Below are positions 19,237 through 28,866 of a stretch of 64,000 nucleotides of DNA, piece by piece. This stretch comes from Rhodococcus sp. KRD162. Lineage in GTDB: Bacteria > Actinomycetota > Actinomycetes > Mycobacteriales > Mycobacteriaceae. The stretch lies in the NCBI RefSeq assembly GCF_017168335.1, contig NZ_JABFAU010000013.1:1-64000 (forward strand), in the 5' to 3' direction. Positions within the stretch are counted from its first letter, which is position 1, and each line of letters starts with the position of its first letter. The notes beneath the pieces are model-generated. The model was given only the letters and a program-made list of their open reading frames with translations, ran no database searches and had not been told where the DNA came from. Both the position numbers and the translations under genes were made by a program.

Positions 19237-19974
19237 TCACTCTAGTGTGCGCAGGAACGCCTCGACCGCCACTCGATACTGTTCGGGCGCTTCGTCGTGG
19301 ATCAGGTGCGCAGCCTGTTCGATCAGCACATATGTCGATCCGGGCCTGCGCGAGTGCATCCGACTCATCTGACCGGCCGGAGTGATGGTGTGTTCGCCCT
19401 CGATCAGCAGAACCGGAGCGTCGACGCGATCCCACTCGTCCCAGAAGTGCCTCGTCCCCCACTCCTGCGAGATCGCTTCGAAGGTATCGATCTCGCCGTG
19501 CAGTCGCCACCCGTCGTCACTGCGGTCGAAAGAATCCAGAAAGTACTGCCCTGCAACATCTCCGAAGTACCGACGGACGGCGTCGGCATCGGGAAACGGC
19601 TGCGGCCAGGCCCGCATCATCGCGGCCCAGTCGTCGGCGGTGCGGCCCCGGAAATCCGGTGCGATGTCCTCGACCACGAGGGCAGTGACCAAGTCGGGTC
19701 GACGCGCCGCCGCACACCAGCCGTGCAGCGCTCCCATCGAATGACCGATCAGCACACTCGGACCGAGGGTCTCCAAATGCTCGAGAAGGTCGGTCACGAA
19801 GGCTTCGGTCGTCAGATCCGGCGTCGGCGGCCGTCGATGGCCCGGCGCGTCGTAGGTGTGCACGTGCCCGAATTCTCGAAGCCAGGGAACCTGTCGACGC
19901 CACGTGGCTGCACTGCCCATCAGCCCGTGCAGCAGCAGAATCGAACGGCCGGATCCACCCTCGTCGTAGAGCAT
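19237..19974 (-). CDS. Alpha/beta hydrolase
   Basis: A 245 aa hydrolase with the classical HG motif (LLLHGLMGSAATWRRQV), nucleophile elbow GHSMGALHG (Ser), acid EGEHTITP and His QAAHLIHDEAPEQ. It is first in a two-gene unit with the hydrolase that follows. Its ATG lies only 36 bp from that of divergent mhuD, so both promoters must overlap or one transcript is leaderless. Function is unknown. Confidence 0.82.
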   Translation of the reverse strand: MLYDEGGSGRSILLLHGLMGSAATWRRQVPWLREFGHVHTYDAPGHRRPPTPDLTTEAFVTDLLEHLETLGPSVLIGHSMGALHGWCAAARRPDLVTALVVEDIAPDFRGRTADDWAAMMRAWPQPFPDADAVRRYFGDVAGQYFLDSFDRSDDGWRLHGEIDTFEAISQEWGTRHFWDEWDRVDAPVLLIEGEHTITPAGQMSRMHSRRPGSTYVLIEQAAHLIHDEAPEQYRVAVEAFLRTLE

Positions 19975-20010
19975 CGTTGCCGAGCATATCGGCGGAGTAA
20001 TCTCGCGAGC

Positions 20011-20322
20011 ATGTCCATTGTGAAGATCAACGCCATCGACGTCCCCGAAGGCGCGGGACCCGAACTCGAGAAGCGCTTCGCCGCGCTGGCAGGCTCGGTC
20101 GACGGCTCCCCCGGTTTCCTCGGTTTTCAGCTGCTCCGGCCGGTCAAGGGTGAGTCACGCTATTTCGTCGTCACCCAGTGGGAAGACGAGGAGTCGTTCC
20201 AGGCATGGTCTGCCGGACCGTCGAGGCAGGCTCACGCCGGAGAGCGCAGCGGAAAACCGGTCTCCGCCGGCGCATCGCTGCTCGAATTCGAGGTAGTACT
20301 GGACGTGCCTGCCCCGTCCTGA
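20011..20322 (+). CDS. mhuD: Haem-degrading monooxygenase, MhuD type
   Basis: Small ABM-fold haem oxygenase of 103 aa. It closely matches M. tuberculosis MhuD (Rv3592) in my memory of that sequence, for instance VKINAIDVPEGAGPELEKRF and LLEFEVVLDV. The key residues are kept: Asn 7, the Trp of FQAWSAG and the axial His of AHAGER. MhuD opens haem to mycobilins and releases iron in the cytosol. GGAG lies upstream of ATG 20011. No iron-box (IdeR-type) repeat was recognised in the 36 bp divergent gap. Confidence 0.92.
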   Translation: MSIVKINAIDVPEGAGPELEKRFAALAGSVDGSPGFLGFQLLRPVKGESRYFVVTQWEDEESFQAWSAGPSRQAHAGERSGKPVSAGASLLEFEVVLDVPAPS

Positions 20323-20358
20323 GCCGAAGGAGTGCCGACGCAGCGCCAGTCATCCGGA

Positions 20359-22686
20359 TCAAATGTGTTGGCGGGCAAGCTCCCACTCGAGTTTCGTCGG
20401 CATCTCCGAATCCAGTCTGATCACCGCGTCGGCCAGGAACTCTGCGGCCATGGGCTCACCGAGAAAATAGCCCTGGGCTCCGTCGCAGCCCAACAGTCGA
20501 AGCGCATCGAGCGTGCCCGCGTCCTCGACGCCCTCGGCCATCACCCGCATCCCGAGGCTTCGAGCCAGGTCCACGGTCGAGCGCACGATCGAGGCATCCG
20601 TGTCGTCGGTGTTCATCTTCGACACGAACGAGCGGTCGATCTTGAGTGTCTGAACCGGCAAGCTCTGCAAATAGGCCAACGAGCTGTAGCCGGTGCCGTA
20701 ATCGTCGATGGCGATGGTGACACCCAGCGCACGCAGCGATGTCAACGCGTTCACCGAGCGCACCGGGTCGGTCATCGCTGTGGTCTCGGTGACCTCGAAT
20801 TCCAGGGCGTGCGCTGGAACGGAATACTTGGCCAGCGCCGCGGAGACCTGTTCCACGAGCGTCTCGTCCAGCAGGTTCCGAACCGAGAGGTTCACCGACA
20901 CCGACACTGTGATGCCGCGTCGACGCAGGGCGCTGCACTGCGCAAGAGCTTCGTCGAGCACGAGCGCGGTGATGGCAGGCAACATGCCGGTGCGCTCGGC
21001 GTCGGGCAGGAAGATCGACGGACCGATCAGACCTTCACGCGGATGTTGCCACCGCAGCAGCGCCTCGAGGCGATCCACGCTGCCGGACGCCAGATCCAGA
21101 CACGGTTGGAAGAACACCCGCAGCTGACGATCGCGAATTGCCTTGTCGAGCTCTCCCAGCAACCGCATCTGGTTGTGCCGGTCGCGATCCATCTCGGGCT
21201 CGTACTGCCCCACGTGGGCGTGGCCGGCCTTGGTGGCTGTCAGCGCCACGTGCGCGCGCTGCAGCATCGCCTCGGCATCGACTGGATTGGCCTCCGCTGG
21301 ATTGGCCTCGGACTCCTGCGATCGATGAGGACATGCCACGGAATCCTGCGTCGAGGCGATTCCGACCGTCGCGTCGAGAGCAACATTGATGTCGTGCACG
21401 AACATCGTTCTGCTCACTGCGAACTGCAGCCGTACGGCAGTGTCGGCGATATCGATCTGGGTAGCGCGCCTGCGCATCGCCACGACGAACTGATCGCCTC
21501 CGAGACGGCCGACCAGATCGCCGGATCGAACCGAGGCGACCAGACGATGGCCGAACTCGCGCAGGACGGTGTCTCCGACGCTGTACCCGAAGGTCTCGTT
21601 GATCTGCGCGAAGCGATCGATGTCCACCACCAGGGTGAAGACCTCGGCGTCGCCTCGCGTGGCGAGCATGGTGTCCAAACGCTCACGGAGCAGGCGGCGG
21701 CTGGCGAGTCCGGTGACCGCATCAGTGCGGGCGACGTCCTCCAGCACTTCGGCCTGCCTGCGCAGCGTCCCGAGAAAACATGCCACCCGGCACCCTACGA
21801 GGGTGATGACCAGTGCGGAGGACACCACGATGACCCAACCCCACTGCCCGACGGGCACACCGCGGGCCAATTGCACTGCCATCACCAGCGGCGTGATGGC
21901 CACCGCGAGTGAGAGGCAGGCGAACCTCGCCCGACCGAATGCGAACGGGTTGGACCTGTCGACCCGCACGATCGTCTCGTCCGTGACGTGCACGGCGACC
22001 ACTCCGAAGCACACATAGGCCGCCAGCCACAGCGTGTTCAGCGGGGTCGACCGGTAGAGCTCGGTGCTGGTGACCCCGGCATAGGTCGCGAAATCCGCCA
22101 GCACGAGAAGCCCGACGCCCACCGCGGCGGCGAGAAAGGGAACAGTGGTCGAGCGAGTCAGCAGATAGAGGATTACGACCAGCGTCAGTAGGAACACATC
22201 GACGGTGAGATACGCGGTGGCAGGCAGAGTCGCGATCGCAGAGGACAACGACTCGCCCGAATCGTCGGAGATGACGAAAATCCAGGTGAAGAGGCCGACA
22301 CCGACCGCGACGATCAGACCTTCCAGAAGTTCTTCACGCCCGAATACCAGCCCATTTTCGTCTGCCGCTCGGGCAACGCCGACGGCGATGAGCGCGTAGC
22401 CGAGAAGGTAGAACCCGTCTGCGGCCGAGAACGTCGGGACCCGCCCGTCGCCGACTTCCATCATGGCCACGAAAGCATCGGCGATACCCCAGCACCCGAT
22501 ACCGAGGGCCAGGTACTTCCACGCCCGCTTGTCCGGCCCGGATTCCTGCAGGTAGCGGCGGACGCAGACCACCACGGTGGCCAGAAGCACGATTGCGTAG
22601 ATCGAGTTCTGGAGCAATCCAGCCGGGGTGATCGCGTACGCCGCCACCGCGAGCGCGCCCAGGCCCAGGAACCGCGTCCACGACAC
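20359..22686 (-). CDS. Membrane GGDEF-EAL c-di-GMP protein with degenerate GGDQF site
   Basis: A 775 aa inner-membrane protein, GTG start 22686. About nine hydrophobic helices occupy residues 1-305. The GGDEF domain reads GGDQF near residue 394, so the second acidic residue is Gln. The inhibitory site RSGD lies exactly five residues upstream. The EAL domain looks complete: EALLRW (about 538), the Asn of SVNLS, ETTAM, IDDYGTGYSS, KIDRSFV, EGVED and QGY. It is therefore likely a phosphodiesterase whose GGDEF half senses GTP or c-di-GMP. It converges on mhuD. Confidence 0.9.
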   Translation of the reverse strand: MSWTRFLGLGALAVAAYAITPAGLLQNSIYAIVLLATVVVCVRRYLQESGPDKRAWKYLALGIGCWGIADAFVAMMEVGDGRVPTFSAADGFYLLGYALIAVGVARAADENGLVFGREELLEGLIVAVGVGLFTWIFVISDDSGESLSSAIATLPATAYLTVDVFLLTLVVILYLLTRSTTVPFLAAAVGVGLLVLADFATYAGVTSTELYRSTPLNTLWLAAYVCFGVVAVHVTDETIVRVDRSNPFAFGRARFACLSLAVAITPLVMAVQLARGVPVGQWGWVIVVSSALVITLVGCRVACFLGTLRRQAEVLEDVARTDAVTGLASRRLLRERLDTMLATRGDAEVFTLVVDIDRFAQINETFGYSVGDTVLREFGHRLVASVRSGDLVGRLGGDQFVVAMRRRATQIDIADTAVRLQFAVSRTMFVHDINVALDATVGIASTQDSVACPHRSQESEANPAEANPVDAEAMLQRAHVALTATKAGHAHVGQYEPEMDRDRHNQMRLLGELDKAIRDRQLRVFFQPCLDLASGSVDRLEALLRWQHPREGLIGPSIFLPDAERTGMLPAITALVLDEALAQCSALRRRGITVSVSVNLSVRNLLDETLVEQVSAALAKYSVPAHALEFEVTETTAMTDPVRSVNALTSLRALGVTIAIDDYGTGYSSLAYLQSLPVQTLKIDRSFVSKMNTDDTDASIVRSTVDLARSLGMRVMAEGVEDAGTLDALRLLGCDGAQGYFLGEPMAAEFLADAVIRLDSEMPTKLEWELARQHI

Positions 22687-22788
22687 AGTGGGACCGATCC
22701 TTCCTGGGTCGGTCGGTGCGTACCCCGAACGTATGCATCAGCCGATCGAACCCGACGTTGCCCTCGATTCGTCACCGAGGAATCCACA

Positions 22789-22822
22789 GATGGGTCAAAA
22801 AGAAAACTATTTCAAACCCATC
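22789..22822. terminator. Possible hairpin between osmC and the GGDEF-EAL gene
   Basis: GATGGGT (22789-22795) and ACCCATC (22816-22822) are perfect 7-bp arms around an A/T-rich 20-base loop. This is unusual base composition for the region. It lies just downstream of osmC on that strand and about 100 bp upstream of the GGDEF-EAL GTG. It could be a weak osmC terminator or a regulator site. Confidence 0.3.
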
Positions 22823-22859
22823 GATGGTTCGCCAGTCTCACATCGGGGTAACGACCCGT

Positions 22860-23297
22860 TCAGCTCTCCAGAGCTGCATCCAAGGTGATCTCGACGCCGG
22901 TGAGTGCCTTGCTGACAGGGCACGTTTCCTTTGCCGCCTGAGCTGCTTTGGCGAAACCGTCGGCGTCGAGGCCGTCCACCTCGCCTCGGACCGTCAGGGC
23001 GATACCGGTCAGCTTGAACCCTGGCTCGTCCGGACCGAGCGAGACATCGGCCGTGACCTCGAGACTCTGCGGAGTGCCGCCGGCCTCGGCGATCAGGGCC
23101 GACAGTTGCATCGCGTAGCAGCTCGAATGGGCTGCGGCGATCAGTTCCTCCGGGCTGGTCGTGCCGTCGGCGTTCTCGGCCGCGCGCTTGGGAAACGACA
23201 CGTCGAATGTAGCCGCGCCGGAACTGGACAGCTCGACTTGACCGGAACCTTGTTCCAGAGTGCCGTTCCAAGCTGTGCGTGAAGTACGAGTTGGCAT
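22860..23297 (-). CDS. OsmC-family peroxiredoxin
   Basis: A 145 aa organic hydroperoxide-reducing protein. The two redox cysteines are in AAAHSSCYAMQ (about residue 60) and KETCPVSKAL (about residue 125), and TSPEELIAAAH is a family signature. N-terminal TSRTAWNGTLEQGSG matches the OsmC subgroup more than Ohr. It diverges from the lipase gene, with start codons 110 bp apart. Its usual reductant in actinobacteria would be mycothiol or a lipoyl system, which is inference. Confidence 0.9.
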   Translation of the reverse strand: MPTRTSRTAWNGTLEQGSGQVELSSSGAATFDVSFPKRAAENADGTTSPEELIAAAHSSCYAMQLSALIAEAGGTPQSLEVTADVSLGPDEPGFKLTGIALTVRGEVDGLDADGFAKAAQAAKETCPVSKALTGVEITLDAALES

Positions 23298-23407
23298 CGA
23301 ACCGATTCCTTCCGTTGTCGACCCTGTGCAGGGCCTCCACCCAGGCTAACCTCAGCGAGGTGGCGCAGCCATCGAGTGTGCGAATCCCGACACGAAGGGT
23401 GCGACAG

Positions 23408-24595
23408 GTGCGGAACTTCCTGCGGACGGCAGCGATGACCTCCAGCATGGTGGCGATCGCGGCAGTCACCTCGGCTCCCCCGGCCCAGGCCGATCGGCTC
23501 AGCGACTTCTACGACACACCGGTCGCCACGATCGATACCGCAACCCCGGGCGAGGTGGTCCGAGAACTACCGCTCGGCACGCCCAAAGGATTCGGACTGG
23601 GCTTCGACATCGAACGCATTCTCTATCGGTCCACAGACACCCACGACCGACCCATGACCGTCTCCGGCTACAGCGCTGTTCCCATCGCTCCGTGGCCGGG
23701 TCCCGGCCCGCGACCGGTGATCGCCTATGCACCCGGCACCTCCGGCATGGCCGATCGTTGCGCCGGATCCGCAGTCCTGGGAACCGTCGGCTCGTCGCCG
23801 GCCATCCTGCCACTGCTCCTGGCCGGATACCGCGTCGTCGCCACCGACTATCAAGGGCTCGGCACTCCCGGCGGACACACCTACCTCAACCGGCTGGCCT
23901 CGGGCCGAGCCCTGCTCGACGCAGCCAGAACGGCCGCCGACGATCCCTCGACCCCGGTGGTCCTGTTCGGCTATTCCGAAGGCGGTTTCGCTTCCGCAGC
24001 CGCAGCGGAACTCGCCGCCACCTACGCCCCGGAACTGACCGTCGTCGGAGCGTACGTCGGCGCGCCGCCGGCGGACCCGAGGCTCAACATCGAGCCATTG
24101 GACAACACCACCCTGGGCAGCGCGGTGCTCTTCGCAGTCGACGGCATGATCAACGCCTATCCGGAGCGGGCGGAGAGCATCCGCTCCCTCTTCCACCCCG
24201 ACGGGCTCGCTGTGCTCGACGCCGCACAGGAATGGTGCACCACCGACTCCGCGGCCTCCGACATGGTGCACACCAGAGACCTCACCCGTGACGGCCGACC
24301 ACTGAGCGCGCACTCGGACGACCCCGCGCTGGCCGAGCTGACCGACGCCAACACCGTCGGACGCATCGCCCCCGCCATGCCGGTGTACCTTGCGCACGCA
24401 GTCGAGGACGACACCGTACCGGTGGAGCAGAGCCGCACACTGCTACGACGCTGGCACAGCCTCGGAGCCGACGTCACCTACCGGGAATACCAGTTTCCGA
24501 CCCTCCCCTATCCGGGCACCAATCATCTTCCCGGGGCGCTGGCTGCCTACGAGGACGTGTTGCCCTGGATCGCTGGACTCGTCCGCACGGACTGA
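23408..24595 (+). CDS. Secreted lipase (LIP/secretory-lipase family)
   Basis: A 395 aa exported alpha/beta hydrolase. The N terminus has a signal peptide (RNFLRT then AAMTSSMVAIAAVTSAPPAQA, cleavage after AQA near residue 28). The nucleophile elbow is FGYSEGG (Ser), with AYAPGTSGMADRC and DYQGLGTPGGHTY typical of secretory lipases. The acid is in AVEDDTVPVEQS and the His in PGTNHLPGALAA. GTG 23408 has GAAGGG 8 bases upstream. Longer upstream starts would overlap osmC. It probably acts on triacylglycerols or esters outside the cell. Confidence 0.85.
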   Translation: MRNFLRTAAMTSSMVAIAAVTSAPPAQADRLSDFYDTPVATIDTATPGEVVRELPLGTPKGFGLGFDIERILYRSTDTHDRPMTVSGYSAVPIAPWPGPGPRPVIAYAPGTSGMADRCAGSAVLGTVGSSPAILPLLLAGYRVVATDYQGLGTPGGHTYLNRLASGRALLDAARTAADDPSTPVVLFGYSEGGFASAAAAELAATYAPELTVVGAYVGAPPADPRLNIEPLDNTTLGSAVLFAVDGMINAYPERAESIRSLFHPDGLAVLDAAQEWCTTDSAASDMVHTRDLTRDGRPLSAHSDDPALAELTDANTVGRIAPAMPVYLAHAVEDDTVPVEQSRTLLRRWHSLGADVTYREYQFPTLPYPGTNHLPGALAAYEDVLPWIAGLVRTD

Positions 24596-24605
24596 AACAA
24601 CGCCC

Positions 24606-24635
24606 AGGAACACTGATCTCAGGCAAGAAATCAGG
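24606..24635. terminator. Weak hairpin after the lipase gene
   Basis: AACACTGAT and ATCAGGGTGTT can pair with a 2-base bulge, 10 bp after the lipase stop and before the next gene. No U-run follows, so termination is only a possibility. Confidence 0.25.
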
Positions 24636-24681
24636 GTGTTCACCGAGGCGTCGAACACGGTGCCGTTGATTCACTCCGATC

Positions 24682-26034
24682 ATGCGCATCGTGCACGCTC
24701 TTCTGACCGTCGCAGCAGTCCTGACCGCATCCCCGACGATGCCCGCCGATGACACCTCCTCGGACGTCGCGGTGCTCGCCGAGGAGCTGGGTCTGCCGGG
24801 GGTGGCTTTCCGGGTCGTCTCCGAAGACCGAGTGATCGAGAACATCGAGCTCGGAGTGGACGGCAACGGTGTCCCGGTCGACGCCCGCACACCGTTCGTG
24901 TGGGGTTCGGTATCGAAGTCGGTGACGGCTGCGACGGTGCACGCCCTCGTCGATCATCAGCGGCTGTCCCTCGAGGAATCCGTCAATTCTGTTCTACCGG
25001 AGAGCGATTCGATTCTCTCGGAGGAGGTCACGATCGAGGACCTGATCCACCACACCAGCGGACTACCCCACCAGGTGGACGACCTCGACCAGTGGGGACG
25101 TACGCAGCGGGCCCTCGACGTCGTGCCCACCCTCACCGTCACTGCCGCCGACCGCGGCACTTTCCGGTACTCCAGCTTGAATTATCTACTGCTACAGGCG
25201 ATCGTCGAAAAGGAAACCGGCGAACCGTTCGCGGAGGTCGTGGCTCGTGAGACCGGAGTTCACACCGCCGACGCCGTTGCACCAGGATACGTCCCGTTCT
25301 TCACCTTCCCCCGACGCGTCGACACCGGCATCGACGGCGCCGGTCTCGGCTACGGCTATCTCGGTGGTTCCATCGACGAGCTCTCGCGGTACGCCTCCCG
25401 GCAACTGACAGCTGCCGCGTCGAACAGGCCCGAAACGGTGCCCACCGGCTCCGGTACGGGCTACGGGTACGGCTGGTACGTCGAAACTCTGCCCGACGGA
25501 ACCGAGATGCGATGGCATTCCGGTGCCGTCCCCGGCTACTTCACCCATGTCGCACTGATCCCCGAACGCCATCTGGCCGTGGTCTTCGCGACCAACCGAT
25601 ACGGCGAACTCGAGGCCGACGCCCTTGCCTCTGGTGCCCGCTCGCTCGTACTCGCTCGACTCGGCATCGACGAGCCGCACGTCTCCGGCCTGGGGCACTA
25701 CCACCTGGCGTTGATCGGATCGACCGCCCTCGCGCTGGCGCTGGCGGTATGTGCGGCGGCGACGCTGATCCGATTCCGAACTGCTCCCGGACGATGGGCA
25801 CCCGCGCGCATCCTCGCTGCCCTCGGCGCAGGCGCACTGCTCTACTTCTCGCTACCCACACTCGCCGGAGCGCCGATCTCGACCCTGGCCCGCTGGGCTC
25901 CGGATGTGACCCTGCTGTTCTGGATCGTGCTCGCCGAACTGGTTGTCATCGCTGGTGCGCTCGTCGCCCGGGCCGGACGGACCAGAAGCCCCGGGCACGA
26001 CAACGGGCGACCCTCCGAAGAGGATCGCCCGTAG
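24682..26034 (+). CDS. Membrane-anchored serine hydrolase, class C beta-lactamase/PBP fold
   Basis: A 450 aa protein. It has a signal peptide at residues 1-20, then a beta-lactamase-fold domain to about residue 335. The SxxK nucleophile is SVSK in WGSVSKSVTAAT, Tyr-x-Asn is in RYSSLNYLLL, and the third motif is probably HSGAVPGYF. Three transmembrane helices follow (LIGSTALALALAVCAAATLI, ILAALGAGALLYFSL, LLFWIVLAELVVIAGALVA). Esterase or D,D-peptidase activity at the outer membrane face is likely, but the substrate is unknown. No strong ribosome site precedes ATG 24682. Confidence 0.83.
   Translation: MRIVHALLTVAAVLTASPTMPADDTSSDVAVLAEELGLPGVAFRVVSEDRVIENIELGVDGNGVPVDARTPFVWGSVSKSVTAATVHALVDHQRLSLEESVNSVLPESDSILSEEVTIEDLIHHTSGLPHQVDDLDQWGRTQRALDVVPTLTVTAADRGTFRYSSLNYLLLQAIVEKETGEPFAEVVARETGVHTADAVAPGYVPFFTFPRRVDTGIDGAGLGYGYLGGSIDELSRYASRQLTAAASNRPETVPTGSGTGYGYGWYVETLPDGTEMRWHSGAVPGYFTHVALIPERHLAVVFATNRYGELEADALASGARSLVLARLGIDEPHVSGLGHYHLALIGSTALALALAVCAAATLIRFRTAPGRWAPARILAALGAGALLYFSLPTLAGAPISTLARWAPDVTLLFWIVLAELVVIAGALVARAGRTRSPGHDNGRPSEEDRP
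26003..26032. terminator. Bidirectional terminator hairpin at the clpC1 3' end
   Basis: ACGGGCGA (26003-26010) and TCGCCCGT (26025-26032) are perfect 8-bp arms between convergent genes. The left arm lies within the last codons of the serine hydrolase gene. No clear U-tract follows on either strand. Confidence 0.5.
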
Positions 26035-26050
26035 TCGTGTGCCGTGGAAC

Positions 26051-28591
26051 TTACTCGCTGTCGCTGTCTCCGGTGGCCTTGGCCAGGTCGACCGGGACCT
26101 CGTCGGGGACGATGATTGCCTTCTTCTCGCCGCGGAACGTGAACTTCGCGTCCTCGCCCGCGCCTTCGCCGTCCCAGTTCTCGACGTCGACCAGGATGAT
26201 CTGGCCGGCTTCGATCTCGCCGAAGAGGATCTTCTCCGACAGCTGGTCCTCGATCTCGCGCTGGATGGTGCGACGCAGCGGCCGCGCACCCAGGACGGGA
26301 TCGAAACCGCGCTTGGCGAGCAACGACTTCGCCTTCTCGGTGACCTCGATGGCCATGTCCTTGTTCTTGAGCGCACCCTCGACTCGGCTCAGCATGAGAT
26401 CGACCATCTGGATGATCTCGTCCTTGGTGAGCTGGTGGAACACGACGATGTCGTCGATACGGTTCAAGAACTCGGGACGGAAGTGCTTCTTGAGCTCGTC
26501 GTTGACCTTGAGCTTCATCCGCTCGTAGTTCGAGCCGGTGCCTTCACCCGAGGAGAAGCCGAGGCCCACTGCCTTCGAGATGTCCGAGGTACCCAGGTTC
26601 GAGGTGAAGATGAGCACGGTGTTCTTGAAGTCGACCGTGCGTCCCTGGCCGTCGGTGAGACGGCCGTCTTCGAGGACCTGCAGCAGCGTGTTGTAGATCT
26701 CCTGGTGGGCCTTCTCGATCTCGTCGAACAGCACAACGGAGAACGGCTTACGACGCACCTTCTCGGTGAGCTGACCACCCTCTTCGTAGCCGACGTATCC
26801 GGGAGGAGCACCGAACAGACGCGAGGCGGTGAAGCGGTCGTGGAACTCGCCCATGTCGATCTGGATCAGGGCATCGTCCTCGCCGAACAGGAAGTTCGCC
26901 AGCGCCTTCGACAGCTCGGTCTTACCGACACCCGAGGGGCCGGCGAAGATGAACGAGCCCGAGGGACGCTTCGGGTCCTTCAGACCTGCACGGGTACGAC
27001 GGATCGCCTTGGAGACGGCCTTGACTGCCTCGACCTGGCCGATGATCCGCTTGTGCAGCTCGTCTTCCATGCGGAGCAGACGCGTCGTCTCCTCCTCGGT
27101 GAGCTTGAAGACGGGGATGCCGGTCCAGTTGCCCAGCACCTCGGCGATCTGCTCGTCGTCGACCTCGGCGATGACGTCGAGGTCGCCGGAGCGCCACTGC
27201 TTCTCTCGCTCGGCACGCTGCCCGACGAGGGTCTTCTCCTTGTCGCGCAGGTTCGCAGCCTTCTCGAAGTCCTGGGCATCGATGGCCGATTCCTTCTCCC
27301 GGCGCGCATCGGCGATCTTGTCGTCGAACTCGCGCAGGTCTGGCGGTGCGGTCATTCGGCGGATACGCATCCGCGCGCCCGCCTCGTCGATGAGGTCGAT
27401 GGCCTTGTCCGGCAGGAACCGATCGTTGATGTACCGGTCGGCCAGCGTGGCGGCCGCGACGAGAGCACCGTCGGTGATCGAGACGCGGTGGTGCGCCTCG
27501 TAGCGATCGCGCAGACCCTTGAGGATCTCGATGGTGTGCTCGACGGTCGGCTCGCCCACCTGAACAGGCTGGAAACGACGCTCGAGGGCGGCATCCTTCT
27601 CGATGTACTTGCGGTACTCGTCGAGGGTGGTGGCACCGATGGTCTGCAGTTCGCCACGAGCCAACTTGGGCTTGAGGATCGATGCTGCGTCGATGGCACC
27701 TTCGGCAGCACCTGCGCCGACGAGCGTGTGCAGCTCGTCGATGAACAGGATGATGTCGCCGCGGGTGTTGATCTCCTTGAGCACCTTCTTCAGGCGCTCC
27801 TCGAAGTCACCGCGGTAACGGCTGCCGGCCACCAGCGAACCGAGGTCGAGGGTGTAGAGCTGCTTGTCCTTGAGCGTCTCGGGAACCTCGCCGTTGACGA
27901 TCGCCTGGGCCAGGCCTTCGACCACGGCCGTCTTACCGACACCGGGCTCGCCGATGAGGACGGGGTTGTTCTTGGTACGACGCGAGAGCACCTGCATCAC
28001 GCGCTCGATTTCCTTCGCGCGGCCGATGACCGGGTCCAGCTTGCCTTCGAGCGCGGCCTGGGTCAGGTTGCGTCCGAACTGGTCCAGCACCAGCGACGTC
28101 GACGGGGTGCCCGCCTCGCCGCGGCCGCTGCCGGACTCGCTCGGCTCCTTGCCCTGGTAGCCCGAGAGCAGCTGGATGACCTGCTGCCGGACGCGGTTGA
28201 GATCGGCTCCGAGCTTGACCAGGACCTGAGCTGCGACGCCTTCGCCTTCGCGGATCAGACCCAGCAGGATGTGCTCGGTGCCGATGTAGTTGTGGCCGAG
28301 CTGCAGCGCCTCGCGGAGGCTGAGCTCGAGCACTTTCTTGGCGCGCGGAGTGAACGGAATATGACCGGACGGAGCCTGCTGCCCCTGGCCGATGATTTCC
28401 TCTACCTGGCTGCGAACTCCTTCGAGGGAGATGCCCAGCGACTCGAGGGACTTGGCTGCTACACCTTCGCCCTCGTGGATGAGGCCGAGCAGAATGTGCT
28501 CCGTGCCGATGTAGTTGTGGTTGAGCATCCGGGCTTCTTCTTGAGCCAGGACGACAACACGCCGCGCGCGATCGGTAAACCTCTCGAACAT
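26051..28591 (-). CDS. clpC1: ATP-dependent Clp protease ATP-binding subunit ClpC1
   Basis: AAA+ unfoldase that feeds ClpP1P2, 846 aa. It begins [32 protein letters not shown], the double Clp_N repeat. D1 Walker A is GEPGVGKT (about residue 213). The UVR/M-domain lies around 430-465 ([16 protein letters not shown]). D2 Walker A is [10 protein letters not shown] (about 552), with Walker [12 protein letters not shown]. Essential in mycobacteria and the target of cyclomarin-type antibiotics. GGGAGA sits just upstream of ATG 28591. The 275 bp upstream gap has no gene and contains a ClgR-like site. Confidence 0.97.
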   Translation of the reverse strand: MFERFTDRARRVVVLAQEEARMLNHNYIGTEHILLGLIHEGEGVAAKSLESLGISLEGVRSQVEEIIGQGQQAPSGHIPFTPRAKKVLELSLREALQLGHNYIGTEHILLGLIREGEGVAAQVLVKLGADLNRVRQQVIQLLSGYQGKEPSESGSGRGEAGTPSTSLVLDQFGRNLTQAALEGKLDPVIGRAKEIERVMQVLSRRTKNNPVLIGEPGVGKTAVVEGLAQAIVNGEVPETLKDKQLYTLDLGSLVAGSRYRGDFEERLKKVLKEINTRGDIILFIDELHTLVGAGAAEGAIDAASILKPKLARGELQTIGATTLDEYRKYIEKDAALERRFQPVQVGEPTVEHTIEILKGLRDRYEAHHRVSITDGALVAAATLADRYINDRFLPDKAIDLIDEAGARMRIRRMTAPPDLREFDDKIADARREKESAIDAQDFEKAANLRDKEKTLVGQRAEREKQWRSGDLDVIAEVDDEQIAEVLGNWTGIPVFKLTEEETTRLLRMEDELHKRIIGQVEAVKAVSKAIRRTRAGLKDPKRPSGSFIFAGPSGVGKTELSKALANFLFGEDDALIQIDMGEFHDRFTASRLFGAPPGYVGYEEGGQLTEKVRRKPFSVVLFDEIEKAHQEIYNTLLQVLEDGRLTDGQGRTVDFKNTVLIFTSNLGTSDISKAVGLGFSSGEGTGSNYERMKLKVNDELKKHFRPEFLNRIDDIVVFHQLTKDEIIQMVDLMLSRVEGALKNKDMAIEVTEKAKSLLAKRGFDPVLGARPLRRTIQREIEDQLSEKILFGEIEAGQIILVDVENWDGEGAGEDAKFTFRGEKKAIIVPDEVPVDLAKATGDSDSE

Positions 28592-28832
28592 CGCTCTCCC
28601 TCACTTCTTGGCGGGTGGTAGCTCGCCCACCAGTTCTTCTAGCGCCGCAGTGTCCTCAACGCTACGGTCGCTTGTGCATTTGAAGGTAAGACTGCGTCTC
28701 ACTGTAGTTGGCCGACGTCACGAACGCCGACCCTCCACCCCCGAAATGCTGCGCGACCGTCCTCGACTGCGGACTGCCTTGCCTGCTTATTGTTGATAAC
28801 GCAGGCACGATGCAAAACGTTTCCCACTCACT

Positions 28833-28849
28833 GTCCGCTGCTGGCGAAC
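28833..28849 (-). promoter_or_regulatory. Candidate ClgR operator upstream of clpC1
   Basis: On the minus strand the site reads GTTCGC-CAGCA-GCGGAC, a 6-5-6 dyad with one mismatch. Its shape fits the GTTCGC-N5-GCG motif I recall for ClgR, the actinobacterial activator of clp genes. It lies about 240 bp upstream of the clpC1 ATG and 18 bp downstream of lysS. Confidence 0.45.
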
Positions 28850-28866
28850 AGAGCCCGACCGTCCGG

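Noticed and set aside
18422..19974. Recent tandem duplication of the two alpha/beta hydrolase genes
   Set aside because: They share only fold motifs. Sequences around the nucleophile (GTSMGARVT versus GHSMGALHG) and their lengths differ too much for a recent copy.
20332..21912. A 526-codon plus-strand frame opposite the GGDEF-EAL gene
   Set aside because: It has no recognisable domain and is explained by codon bias of the minus-strand gene, whose EAL motifs are intact.
25943..28621. A very long open frame on the plus strand opposite clpC1
   Set aside because: It is the mirror of the strongly conserved clpC1 reading frame. In GC-rich DNA antisense frames stay open, and its composition matches no family.
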